From Branchipolynoe longqiensis (Eukaryota; Annelida; Polychaeta; Phyllodocida; Polynoidae): a DNA stretch of 64,000 nt. Both the position numbers and the translations under genes were made by a program. The notes below the pieces were generated by a model that had not been told where the DNA came from, ran no database searches, and saw only the letters and a list, made by a program, of their open reading frames with translations. Below are positions 1 to 10,114 of the stretch, in pieces. Location: the NCBI GenBank assembly GCA_030323885.1, contig CM059191.1:106064844-106128843 (forward strand), in the 5' to 3' direction. Every line of letters begins with the position of its first letter. Positions within the stretch are counted from its first letter, which is position 1.

Positions 1-320
1 GCACTGGAGGAGAGGCGCGAGCAGCGCGAGGATGGTCGCGAGGTGGCTCGCGAGCAGCGGCAGGAAGCTCGCGACCAGGCTAAGGAGGAGCGCCAGGATG
101 CTCGCGAGCGGAACGTGACGCAGCGCGGGAGAGGGTGCGCCAGCTAGAACAGCGCCAGCATGAGGAGAGGATGTTACAAGTGCTCGTCGCCATCCACAAT
201 CCTTCTCATCCCAGCACACAACAGTTCCGCAGTGCCACCACCGATGGGGTGACACGCATCACCCTCGTCACCCCCCAAGCAGGACCATCGCACTCGAGCC
301 CGAACACCAGTTTTCTTTAA
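1..320 (+). pseudogene. C-terminal coiled-coil tail of a Harbinger-associated second ORF (partial)
   Basis: The window opens inside an ORF rich in Glu, Arg, Gln and Ala (frame 1, to a stop at 148-150). The same character continues in frame 3 from about 135 to 320, with a Leu/Gln/Arg heptad-like stretch and then a Ser/Thr/Pro tail. A one-base shift near 110-130 joins the two frames, so the gene is either frameshifted or spliced there. Harbinger elements usually carry a second gene for a Myb/SANT- or MADF-like DNA-binding protein whose C-terminus is such a coiled coil. Its position, convergent with the transposase at 672-3812, fits that role. The DNA-binding domain lies outside the window, so the assignment rests on composition and context only. 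Confidence 0.35.
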
Positions 321-392
321 TTTAATTTTGTTTTTACGTAACAGGTGACAAACTTAAAATCACTGTATATATATCTTGACCTTTCCTACTTT

Positions 393-398
393 AATAAA
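393..398 (+). promoter_or_regulatory. poly(A) signal AATAAA
   Basis: An AATAAA hexamer lies 73 bases after the stop of the plus-strand ORF that ends at 320, in AT-rich sequence. It could serve that transcript. I see nothing else in the 350-base gap between the two convergent Harbinger ORFs. Confidence 0.35.
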
Positions 399-671
399 TT
401 CTTACAGTAGTTCCCAAAATCAAACCCTTGTTCATTTTGTTCAATAATTCACCACAGTACACAACCATGAATCATGAGGCTACTTACTTGTACGTACACG
501 GTCACTTAATATATCCAGTCATGTGATAGCGACAATTGTGAAAATCTTGTTTCCCTTCCTTCCAAACCTAAAACGCCTCCGACATGGTTGTGTATTCCAA
601 TGAAATGTAAAGGCGTACTAGGTAAAGCCAACTAGCTAACGCGAACTATGTAAGGCAAACTAAATCCTGAT

Positions 672-3600
672 TCACGAATTGAAGTAGTGCATGAACGCGT
701 CTCGCACCTCATGTCCAGTTCTGTCGTAGTCGTTGTCGTGGGCGAAGTGTTGTGGATCTTCAAAGGCCCCGCCGTCCCACTCCGCATCAAAGGACTCCTT
801 GTGCACTTCACAGATATTGTTCAATGTAAAGCACACAAGGACTACTTTGGTCACCTCCTCTGTCCTTAAGACCGTACGACGCGAGAGAATCCTCCAGCGG
901 GCCTTACACCGGCCGAAGGTATTCTTGATCGTCATACGTGCACGGGAGAGACGATAGTTGAAGTTGGTTTTCTCCGGGGAAAGATTACCCGTATCAGCAA
1001 ACGGCTTCATTAGCCAGGGACGGAGTGGGTAGGCGGGGTCGCCAAGCACCACAACAGGGACAGTAACATTGCCCAGCGTGCGCGGCCTCTCCTCGAACAG
1101 CTCCCCAGCCTCACCTTTCGCATACAAAGTGGAGTTTACCAAAACTCGCGCGTCATGGACTCTACCGGGCCAACCCGCAGCTATGTTCATGACCTTGTAT
1201 TCGTGGTCACACATTACTTGAGCCACAATCGAGTAGAATCCTTTCCGGTTGTGGTAATCGGTATGGTGACGCTGGGGCGCGATGATCGGGATGTGGGTTC
1301 CATCGATGACGCCGCCACAGTTGGGGAATCCAAATTTGGTCTGGAAACCATCGATGATCTCGGTGAGGCGGCCAGGCGTAGGCATGTGTATATATTTTGG
1401 CAATAGTACTCGGACTATCGCAGCGCAGGTCTCCTGGAAAATGGTACAGCATGTGGACTTGCCAATACCAAAGAGGTGACCTATGCTGCGATAGTCGGAT
1501 CCTGTTGCCAAAAGCCACAGGGTAACCGCTACCCGCACCTCGACTGGAATGCATCTGAAATGATTTTACAAAACACAAACACCTTATAATATACGCCAAA
1601 TGGACAGTGTGCGCAAAAGAAAACTTACCATGTGCAGTTGTACATGCGCTGCCCCCCCCCCCCCAGAATGTAATCTACCTTGTATACTTGGGGTAGACAT
1701 TTCCGCGTATAAAGTGGATTAAATTCATTAATAATGGAAAAAAATGCAATCGGAGCCCAATAGTTCAGCGAATCTTAAAGTTGACCATTAGTGCATATAG
1801 TAGCTATGGGGCGACCGCAGACAAGCAGCGATGTGGTAAGTAGGTTATGTTTGGTCCAACAAACACCTAGATCAACTCACCTTCGCATGTTGGTGTCTGC
1901 CCGCCTGATATGCCCCTTCAGTTGGTCGACCACGTGCTCAAAGGTCGCCCTCCTCATGCGGAAATTTGCCACCCACTGTTTGTCCCCGAACGTGCCGAGA
2001 ACGATTTCTTGCCACCAGTGCGAAGACCTAGCAACGAGCGCAGAAAATGTTTGTAAACAATCACTTCAAAGGATACCAATATTTCACCAAACAGTGTCAT
2101 ATGTATTTGCAATGGTGTCTGTATGATTTTCCAAATGCCCTTACAATGTGCCGCATAATACTAGTGACATAAGCGGAGGGAACAAATTATATGAAAATAT
2201 AATGGTTACAATTCCACAAGAGGCCCTCCCAATTAGTTCAACAGCAAGCGCACAAAAATGCTACCTGAACAAATACCCCTCCCAACTAGTTCGAATCATG
2301 TAAGTCGCCTTTCAGGATGCGCGTTACGATCGGACCCGCAGGTGATGAGGAACTCAACCGGTAAAAACATATATATATTAAGTGAAAACATTTATGCAAA
2401 CAGTGTCGTATTTTGTGCGATTATTGTAAGTCGGATCATATAAATCGCCTCACAATTTCCCCTATACTACTCCTACCACCAACCGATACAAAACATTACC
2501 TGAAAAAAAAATACCTCCCAACTAGTTCGCCTCATGTAAGTCGCCTTTCAGGATGCGCGTTACGATCGGACCCGCAGGTGATGAGGAACTCAACCGGTAA
2601 AAACATTTATATATTAAGTGAAAACATTTATGCAAACAGTGTCGTGTTTTGTGCGATTATTGTAAGTCGGATCATATAAATCGCCTCACAATTTCCCCTG
2701 TACTACTCCTACCACCAGCCGATAGAAAACATTACCTGAAAAAAAAATACCTCCCAACTAGTTCGCCTCATGTAAGTCGCCTTTCACAAATCGCCTTTCA
2801 CGCCGCAGGACTTTACTGATCACTGAAGGCGGTAAAAACAATTATTTCAAACAAGAACGTTAAACATTTTGCAAACACACTGACATCTAATTCGCTTAGT
2901 GTAAGTGGCGTTATAGAAATACGATTACAATGTGCACAACCTTGCAGAACGCGCAAAAAAAAATTCTATAATAAAATAACCTGCAACATTTAGTAAACTT
3001 TATGACTAGTTATGAAAAGAGCAATTAAACATGGATGGGCGAACCCCTAAATAATGGGTACATGTAAACGTGCCTATTCATTTCCGCATTAACCTTTTGG
3101 TTATGGATCCAAGCGAAATCTTTAAAATCTAGTTTACCAAACAAATCTACAACCACTGGCATGCTGGTCAAAGTGCCAGGCCGCTCAAACTGCGACACCG
3201 GGGATAAACTATAGAACAATGTTGGCAAGTAAATCGCGCACAACAATACTGTCATCACAATCGCAAATAACTGTACAAACAAAATACAGTGTACTACGAA
3301 ATAATCCGATTCATGTAGGTCGCCTTGTGTAATGCGACGTAAAAGTGTGGCCATCTTTTGCGCACAAGCGTATGTGATAATCATGGTAAAAACCAGACTC
3401 ACTGTTCCCTACACAAACAGGCAATGGTATGTCGTAACAAAGGAGTGTACATCTTAACAAACATATTTTTTATTACCAACAACTTTGATTGCCGTAGTTA
3501 CATTCTCCCACACTTTCGTGACAGCATTATGGTTGTCACAACGTACCTTTGTCTCGACCACACTTCCCGTAGGACGGGGGGTTGTAGGGCCATCACGGTC

Positions 3601-3812
3601 ATTATCTGGAGGAAGAACCAACCACGCTCTCCCTCCTGTTGGCGATCGAAATCATCCATCCTTCTTTGTGAACCGCCCATTATTTCCCCCACATTTCCTC
3701 TTCCCGCATCGCGTCGATCTAGTGCATCTGCTACCTGTACTAGGCTGATGTTTGAACGGCGACGTTGCCCAAACACCCCGCTAACCAAACCACTCACTAT
3801 TTGTTCCGCCAT
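672..3812 (-). CDS. Harbinger (PIF-type) transposase, three exons, catalytic Glu replaced by Lys
   Basis: The DDE-type transposase cuts and pastes Harbinger DNA transposons. I infer three minus-strand exons: 3812-3547, 2027-1881 and 1554-672. The donors read AAG/GTACGT and AAG/GTGAGT. The acceptors are TTGCTAG and CATTTCAG. Both joins are phase 2 and give an open frame of 431 codons, normal for the family. Exon 1 begins in good context (ATAATGGCG). Exon 2 carries the conserved N-terminal block with WWQEIV, NFRM and a DTNMR ending. Exon 3 carries the catalytic core: the first Asp in IDGTHIP, the second in GDPAYP, and the third-acid region SRARMTIKNTFGR. Family members have Glu where this copy has Lys (codon 924-926), so the enzyme is probably inactive although the frame is intact. 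The splice model is inference; the conserved blocks are visible. Confidence 0.82.
2262..2788. repeat. 236-bp tandem repeat, about 2.2 copies, inside the transposase intron
   Basis: The block containing TAAGTCGCCTTTCAGGATGC starts at 2301 and again at 2537. A third, truncated copy starts at 2773. Both spacings are exactly 236 bases. The copies are close to identical. They lie in the large intron (2028-3546) between transposase exons 1 and 2. The repeated motif AGTTCGCCT..ATGTAAGTCGCC resembles the presumed transposon end at 3950-3975. Confidence 0.9.
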
Positions 3813-4005
3813 TATTGTTGGTCAAAACGGTCATGCGCACATATCCACTTCCGCCTTAAACCGATTCACACACTGCCCGTGTGGACGCGACGCACTTTCA
3901 AAACACTTTCAACTCTGCCCGTGTGAACGGGCGCTAATTCGACTCCTTTAGTTCGCCTTGTCTAGGTCGCTTCACATTTTGCCCGTGTGAACAGGGCTAG
4001 CTATC
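3813..4005. mobile_element. Harbinger 5' flank and presumed right terminal region
   Basis: Upstream of the transposase start the sequence carries three copies of a CTGCCCGTGTG(A/G)AC-like motif, near 3870, 3915 and 3980, and it ends in a GTGTGAACAGGGC stretch. Repeated subterminal motifs and a GC-rich end of this kind are usual for Harbinger-type elements. The partner inverted repeat would lie left of base 1, so the boundary cannot be confirmed. Confidence 0.45.
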
Positions 4006-4480
4006 TGACATAAACTTACTCCAAGCTTCAAATTTATCACTATCTTCACTAAGAATACCTTGGTAGAAATAAATATAAAGAATTGAATCCAACCGAGAAA
4101 TTTGCCTGTAATGTAGCAGAAAAGTGAAAAATCTCTCCTGCAGTATATTACTACCCTCCTATTTCCTCAAGGTTAAAGAAAATTACCGAAAGTAGTCCGA
4201 AATGAAAAAGATTCTAACGGCGACACAAGGCTTCAGACATGCAAAATTACAGTAATGTCGATGTCAAAGACTAATGTTTCCGTAAAGAATTGACACTTTC
4301 GCCGGATAGCTCGTCGACAAAGCAATTTAATTTAATTTGTTCCTTGAATAAGGCGAAAAAGAATGGAAAAAGAATGGAGAATCAATAGAAGAAAAACTAA
4401 CCTACCCACCAATAAAAAGGTCTGCTTAGAATTTAGAATAGTATTAATATAACTGAACTGAAAATACTACTAGTCAATGA
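4006..4480. other. no gene recognised
   Basis: AT-rich sequence with no convincing ORF, repeat or RNA gene. It separates the Harbinger element from a solo LTR. Confidence 0.6.
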
Positions 4481-4598
4481 TGTGAAAGTACGTCCGAACA
4501 CTTTGACTTCTGGATACTGAATGCTTTATTCCCCGTCCAGGGGTCTAGACCTCCGGCACACTTAGTCATGTGATGTCATCTCATTTGCATATATTACA
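4481..4598 (-). repeat. solo LTR of a short-LTR gypsy family
   Basis: This 118-bp block starts TGTGAAAG and ends ATATTACA. Its reverse complement matches the LTR at 46686-46848 along its length, including an AATAAA and a CAAAGTGTTC block. No purine tract or coding sequence adjoins it, so it is probably a solo LTR. I found no clear target duplication. The next 140 bases hold only a G-run near 4722. Confidence 0.6.
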
Positions 4599-4740
4599 GA
4601 TGTGTCTAGACATCTATTACCATATATCACAAACAATATCGTCTATAAGAAAAAATATAGTCCTAGTCCCTAATGTCAAAATTAAAGCATTTGCATTAAC
4701 ACACTTTATTATTTAAAGTGTAGGGGGGGGGGGCAATGTA

Positions 4741-5515
4741 CAATGGTGGGGAGTAGCTGTACAATGAGTAAATGAATAAAGTGCAGGTGCAGGATAATGT
4801 CAGTGTCATTTTAGGGGAGCGGCCCCGAAGAGCCCTCCGCCAAAACAGAGGAGAGTGCTCGAGGGGCAGCGGAGGCGGCGAGGCGAGGGACGTATGTGTG
4901 GACCGCCCCGGAGGTCCAGGTGCCCTGGGCCATGATGTCGCGGAGGGGGACCCCGGCCCTCTGGCAAGCCTGGGCCGCGCCCCGACGTAGGCTATGGAGG
5001 GTGTAGCTGGCGGGGGCGGGAATGGCGAGGGCGCAGAGCGCGCCTCTCAGGAGAGCCGTGAGGGTCCTGGGGTCAAGTGGGTGGCCCGAGGGCATGATGA
5101 AGGCCAGGGCATCTGGGGCGGCAGGGACGAGGGCCGCAGAGGCGTGCCAAGCGGCGACCGGGCAGAGCGGGGATCCGGGGGTCGCGGGGATGAAGAGCGC
5201 GACCGGGCCCGAGGGAAGTGCGATAGTCTTGGAAGTCCTGAGGATCACGCGAAGCCCGCCGGGGGCGGGGGCGACGTCGGCGCGGGTGATGGTGTGGGGG
5301 CCGCCCCACCCCTCGGGGCTGGGAGAGAGAAGGCTGGATTGTCTGAGCATCCCGTAGTACCCGAGGAGGAGGGCGGCCCGAGGGATGACGCCAGAGGGAC
5401 CGGCGGCGTGGAGGTGGGTGACGACAGCGGCGAGGTGGCGAGGGAGGAGGGGCGGGGCCGGCCGCGGAACGTGGGCGGAGGCACACTCCCCGCTTTGGCA
5501 GACGTCAAGTTGTAG
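4741..5515 (-). pseudogene. tyrosine recombinase C-terminal domain of a Ngaro/PAT-like retrotransposon (5'-truncated)
   Basis: The minus frame from about 5515 to the stop at 4811 encodes the catalytic half of a tyrosine recombinase, the enzyme that inserts circular DNA copies of DIRS/Ngaro elements. Visible residues are the first Arg in MLRQSSL, the conserved Lys in TSKT, His-x-x-Arg in TLHSLRRG, Trp in QGTW and the nucleophilic Tyr in VHTYV. All five are intact. It closely resembles the recombinases at 21584-22056 and 52967-53222. The N-terminal part and everything upstream (RT, Gag) are missing, because gypsy sequence begins at about 5516. GC content is much higher than in the flanks. The bases below 4811 are probably the element's 3' UTR. 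Confidence 0.8.
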
Positions 5516-7609
5516 CAAAGACGGCGGGAGCTCAGTACTTCTCAGTACTGGACACCAACAGCGGGTATTGGCAAATACAGTTGGATGAACCCAGTTCACA
5601 CCTTTGTACTTTCAATACCCCTTGGAGCCGATACCGGTATACCCGGTTACCTTTTGGAATTAAAACTGCAGGGGATATCTTCATCCAAGGAATGAATGAA
5701 ATATTCAGGGATCTAGAAGGGGTTGAAATCATAGCGGATGATATTTTGATTTTTGGCAATTTGATTGAGCAGCACTACAAAAGATTACAGACGGTGTTGG
5801 AACGAGCTTGGAAAGTAGACCTACGTCTGAACCCCAAAAGTCGAAGATAGGTCAAACCAGTGTGACGTATGTCAGACACATGTTGACTAAAGATGGCTTA
5901 AAACCTAATCCTGAAAGAGTATGTGGGATTCTCGAAATGCCCACTCCCACACACAAGGCTGCAATTCAGTGGTTTCTTGGCATGATGCATTAAGTAAACA
6001 AGTTCATCCCTAAATTATCGGAGATAGCAAAACCTTTGTGGACTGTCCTAGCCAAGGACAGTGCCTGCCACTGGGAGGAGGCACAGGAGACTGCGTTTAA
6101 CAAGCTAAAAACATTGTTAACCGAGGCGCCAGTACTAACATATTATGATATAGCAAAACCACTCGTACTGCAAGTAGATGCTTCACAGTCTGGGCTCGGG
6201 GCCACTTTATTTCAAGATCAGCGCCCCATAGCTATGGGGACAAAGGCGCTCGACAAAACACAATCAAATTATGCTGTAATAGAGAAGGAGGTACTGGCGA
6301 TCTGTTTCGGCTGTAGGAAGTTCCACGATTACATCTTCGGAAAAGAAATTACAGTCTAAGCAGATCATAAGCCACTTGTTAACATAATGTTGAAGCCAAT
6401 AAACACATTGTCTGCTCGAATGCAACACATGAGGATGAGGCTCCAAAATTACAACATTAATGTTGAACATAAAAAGGGTATTAATATGTTCTTTGCAGAT
6501 GCCCTGTCACAAGCGCACTCAACCAAAGTAGACCCAAGTGATCTGTTTGACAAGACCATCAGTGTCACGGCAATCGGGTTTGTGAGTGATGACATCACAC
6601 AAATAACACTAGAAACACAAAAAGACAACACACTTTGTGAGCTAAATAGGTTAACTAAAAACGGATGGCCGGAGAGCAACACAGCACTACGCCATGACAT
6701 TAAACCATATCATACGTACCGGGAAGACATAGTGAGCTACTATGGGGTCCTAATGAAAGATAATAGAATCATTATTGCGAAGTCGATGCATAGCGAAATG
6801 TTAGATAAATTGCACGAGTCTCATTTGGGAGATGTAAAATGCAAGCAGCTTGCAAGAGATTATGTTTTTTGGCCAGGGATGGCAAAACAGATAGAAGACA
6901 AGGTATCACATTGCCAAATATGCCAGAGCGAGCGAAACATTTTGGGGTAGACCTATTTCATTGTAATCCAGAAGATTATATAATGATCATCGATTATTAT
7001 TCTAAATTTCCAGAAATAGCAAAGCAATGGGCAAGTGGAGCGGTACATTCAAACAATCAAATCATAAATCAATACAGCAATCAAAGATGAAACAGACATC
7101 AATATCGCACTCTTAGCTTACCGAAATACAACGATTGCCAAACTAAAAGCATCTCCGGCACAGCTGTTTATGAGCAGGAAGTTGAGATCAAAGATACCTG
7201 TCTTGCTTAGCCAGTTAAAACTGAAGGCAGTAACATCAAGCAGAGAAGCTACTATAACAAACATGCAGGGAAAATAGACAAGAAACTGGGAATAGGTGAC
7301 GCAGTCAGATACCGGACATATGACCGGAAATGGGCCCGTGGTCACATATACAAAATGTGCGATGTAGAAGAAAGGCAGTACAAAGTAAGAAATGAGGATG
7401 GTAATGTTCTAACAATAAATCGAGTGCACTTATTTAGTATTCCCGAAAGGCACGGGGCAAGTCAGAAAAGACAGAACAGAAAACAGAAACAGAACACAGT
7501 AAGAGTGGTTGGGCCAACAAACTACACACGTTACATAACACAATCCAGTCGAACTGTTCACCCAGTAGAGAGGCTCGGGTATGTGACACCAATGATGAAA
7601 GACACATGA
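5516..7609 (+). pseudogene. Ty3/gypsy pol, decayed (RT, RNase H, integrase)
   Basis: Domains run in order. RT covers 5530-5990, with SVLDTNSGYWQIQL, LPFGI and IIADDILIF at the active site. RNase H covers about 6030-6380, with VDASQSGLGA, and EKEVLAICFGCRKFHDYIFG. The integrase H2C2 zinc-binding region is at 6790-6950. A partial core and the C-terminal domain (GIGDAVRYRTYDRKWARGH) run to 7609. The frame is broken by stops at 5848, 5991, 6357 and 6948 and by frameshifts. Most of the integrase core between 6950 and 7100 is deleted or scrambled. The type resembles the Mag/K02A2.6-like lineage. Gag, protease and the RT N-terminus are absent at the junction with the recombinase fragment. Confidence 0.85.
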
Positions 7610-8114
7610 CCGCAATTGAATGACATTTAGACATGGAACATTGCTGAACAAGCCGTAAACGTGCGAACGTAATTGAAACCAAATGGTTGTTGATATCCTG
7701 ATTGTTAGTTAAGAATGATGTACTGTTGTTTTGCTTTATTGTGATATTATCAAGGTTGTAATGAAGTGCACAGACTGTTAATCTATAAGTGAAATTATGG
7801 CGTCATGACATTTATGTCATGAATCTGATGTGATTGAAGAGTGTTCATTAAAAGCTTGAAACAAGATGATAAAGTCATGTCAATAATTGATAAATGTTGA
7901 ACGGACATTGCTATGCCGATATTTGCTGATTCGGTGTGATGATAATTTAGACTTAGTCATCCTCAGGTGTGTTAAGGTTTTGTTGTTGTTTTTTTTTTTT
8001 TAGTGTTGTGTGCGTGTTTCGTTACCTTTTCTCTTGAAACATTGTTTATCCCATGTTAGCTGATATAAAACGAGGATGCATGATTTAAATAACTTTTGTT
8101 TATTGAAAGGAAGA
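7610..8114 (+). other. gypsy 3' untranslated region
   Basis: AT-rich noncoding sequence between the pol stop and the putative LTR. It ends in a short purine run (AAAGGAAGA). No other gene is recognised. Confidence 0.45.
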
Positions 8115-8232
8115 TGTGACATACATAGGTGGGCGGACCCGGCCAGGAACCGGGTTGGTCACGTGAGCTGAATAAACCATCAGTCGATATACAGAACTCA
8201 AGGCATTCGGGGCGTTACTACACAACACTACA
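8115..8232 (+). repeat. putative short 3' LTR
   Basis: The block starts TGTGACATAC after a purine-rich stretch and ends ACACTACA, with AATAAA inside. Mag-type gypsy elements have unusually short LTRs, so 118 bp is acceptable. No partner LTR is present to prove it. The following 238 bases hold no recognised gene. Confidence 0.45.
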
Positions 8233-8470
8233 GGGGGGAGGGGGCATGTGAGCAGAGCTCATAAGGCTCTGTCACACTAAAAGTAGTGCCCCTCTCACAC
8301 TATCTATAACTACATAATATTTATATCAAACTCAGCAAAGGATCACCAGCGCCACATAATACTTAATGCCTCAGGCTCTATATACCATTTACCTTTTTAT
8401 ATAACAATTCTAATTACTATAGACTAGTTCACACATCCGCGAATGTCTAATAATCGGGAAATTTTACATA

Positions 8471-9637
8471 GTGACAGACAATATTTTGGTATATGGGTCA
8501 ACCATGGAGGAACACAACGTCACGCTGAAAGCAGTGCTGGACCGAGCCAGGTCGGTAAATCTTAAATTAAACGACTCAAAATCTTTGATATGCAAAACTA
8601 CAGTGAAGTATGTAGGTCATCAACTTACCCAACAGGGTGTAAAACCAGATCCAGATAGAATACAGGTGATTGTAGACATGACAGAGCTGCTTGACAAGCA
8701 AGGCATGTAGAGGTTCCTGGGAATGGTTGGCTATGTTCACAAGTTCATACCGAACATGTCCGAGATCCCAAAACCATTGCGCATGCTCCTTGCTAAGGAT
8801 GTCGCATGGCACTGGCAAAGCGAACAGCAAGTCGCATATGACCAACTAAAAGAAAGATTGAGAACTGCTCCTGTATTATCATATTATGATGTACACAAAA
8901 CAAGTGTCAGTAAGGTCTAGGTGCCGTAATCATGCAGGATAAATAGCAATCGCACTCGCATCTTGTGTGCTAGGCTCAGCACAGAGTGGCTATCCCACTA
9001 TTGAAAAAGAAATGCTCGCAATATGTTTTGGCTGTCAGAGGTTTCACGACTATATCTTCGGCAAAGAAATTCAAATTCAAACCGATCACAAACCGTTAGT
9101 GGCCATCATGCAGAAGCTGATACATAAGCACATATGCAAAGAATGCGAATGCGATTGCAAAATTACAACATACAGCTATGCCACATTAAGGGGTCTTTAA
9201 TGTTCTTTGGAGACACGTTTTCTAGAACACACAGCGCTAAACTAGGTCATGCTGACCTATTTGATGACACACTCAGCGTTGCTGCAGTGGACATGCAATC
9301 ATCGAGTCTGTTAAGTAAAATTGTCAAAGAGTATGAAAATTCTGTATCCATGTCTATGTTAATAACACATATTGAAAATGGTTGGGACACTACACATACA
9401 CAAACACCGCCATGTCTGCGACAGTACATTCCACACAAAAACAAACTCACAGTAGAAAACAACTTGGTAATGAAGGGCAATCGTGTCATAGTACCTCAAA
9501 AACTCTGTGTTGAAATGATTGAAGTGTTGCACGAGATGTACTTAGGTATCACTAAGTCCAAGCAGCTAGCACGGGACTCATGTTCTGGCCTAACATCAAC
9601 AAACAAATTGAGGAAAAAGTCAGTCGTTATGACACAT
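8471..9637 (+). pseudogene. second Ty3/gypsy pol, 5' half (RT end to integrase zinc-binding region)
   Basis: A second copy of the same gypsy type as 5516-7609. It begins in the RT at the active-site region (MTDNILVYGSTMEEHNVTLK) and continues through the RT thumb (FLGMVGYVHKFIPNMSEI), a broken RNase H (TDHKPLVAIM) and the linker (HADLFDDTLSV). It reaches the integrase H2C2 region at 9580-9637. Stops occur at 8708, 8918 and 9198, with frameshifts. The copy stops at 9637 because an env-bearing gypsy element is inserted there. It resumes at 17441. Confidence 0.8.
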
Positions 9638-9997
9638 TGAAAGGTCCGGTCCTGGGCCTTTGCAGTATCATCGTGGAAGAACAGGAACACAACACAGCGG
9701 TTTGGTATGCAGGTGGAGGAATCTCTTTAATATCACACAGTACAGCTCTTATATTCTCCCTTTCTCTTGATAAGTCACAACATGCTCTCTCCCACCAGCA
9801 GGCCCAACTCAATCCTGCAACACAACCTTCATTGTCCCTATTCTATTTCAGGCACACTAATTACATTTCAGAGTAAGCAGCTTTCCTCTCAGTAGCCTGG
9901 AGCCACCTCCCAGCTTTTCTACTCTGGCTCTATAACTCTTCCTTAATGTTTGGGCCTGCTGCACTAAGTTAGCCCTTTCCCAACTACAGACTTTACA
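9638..9997 (-). repeat. 3' LTR of the env-bearing gypsy element
   Basis: A 360-bp repeat, read on the plus strand from TGAAAGGTCC to GACTTTACA, and matched by 17077-17436. I see three mismatches: A/G near 9670, and C/A and T/C near 9942-9950. The terminal TG..CA and equal lengths support LTR identity. Confidence 0.93.
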
Positions 9998-9998
9998 T

Positions 9999-10010
9999 AC
10001 CTCCCCCACC
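9999..10010 (-). promoter_or_regulatory. polypurine tract
   Basis: On the minus strand GGTGGGGGAGGT lies directly upstream of the 3' LTR, where the plus-strand primer of LTR retroelements is expected. Confidence 0.7.
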
Positions 10011-10114
10011 ATTTCCAGTTAAAAAGATTCCGCGGACATGCTTTTTAACTTAAATCGTAAACCCTACTAAAGTCTGTGCATAAGTTTGTTTTCATCCTCG
10101 TCCTCGATCCCCTC

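Noticed and set aside
2262..2788. Regular repeats considered as a CRISPR-like array
   Set aside because: 236-bp units without unique spacers, in a eukaryotic transposon intron.
3025..3402. 125-residue minus-strand frame with hydrophobic stretches
   Set aside because: It falls within the proposed intron of the Harbinger transposase and has no homology I recognise. Possible but unsupported.
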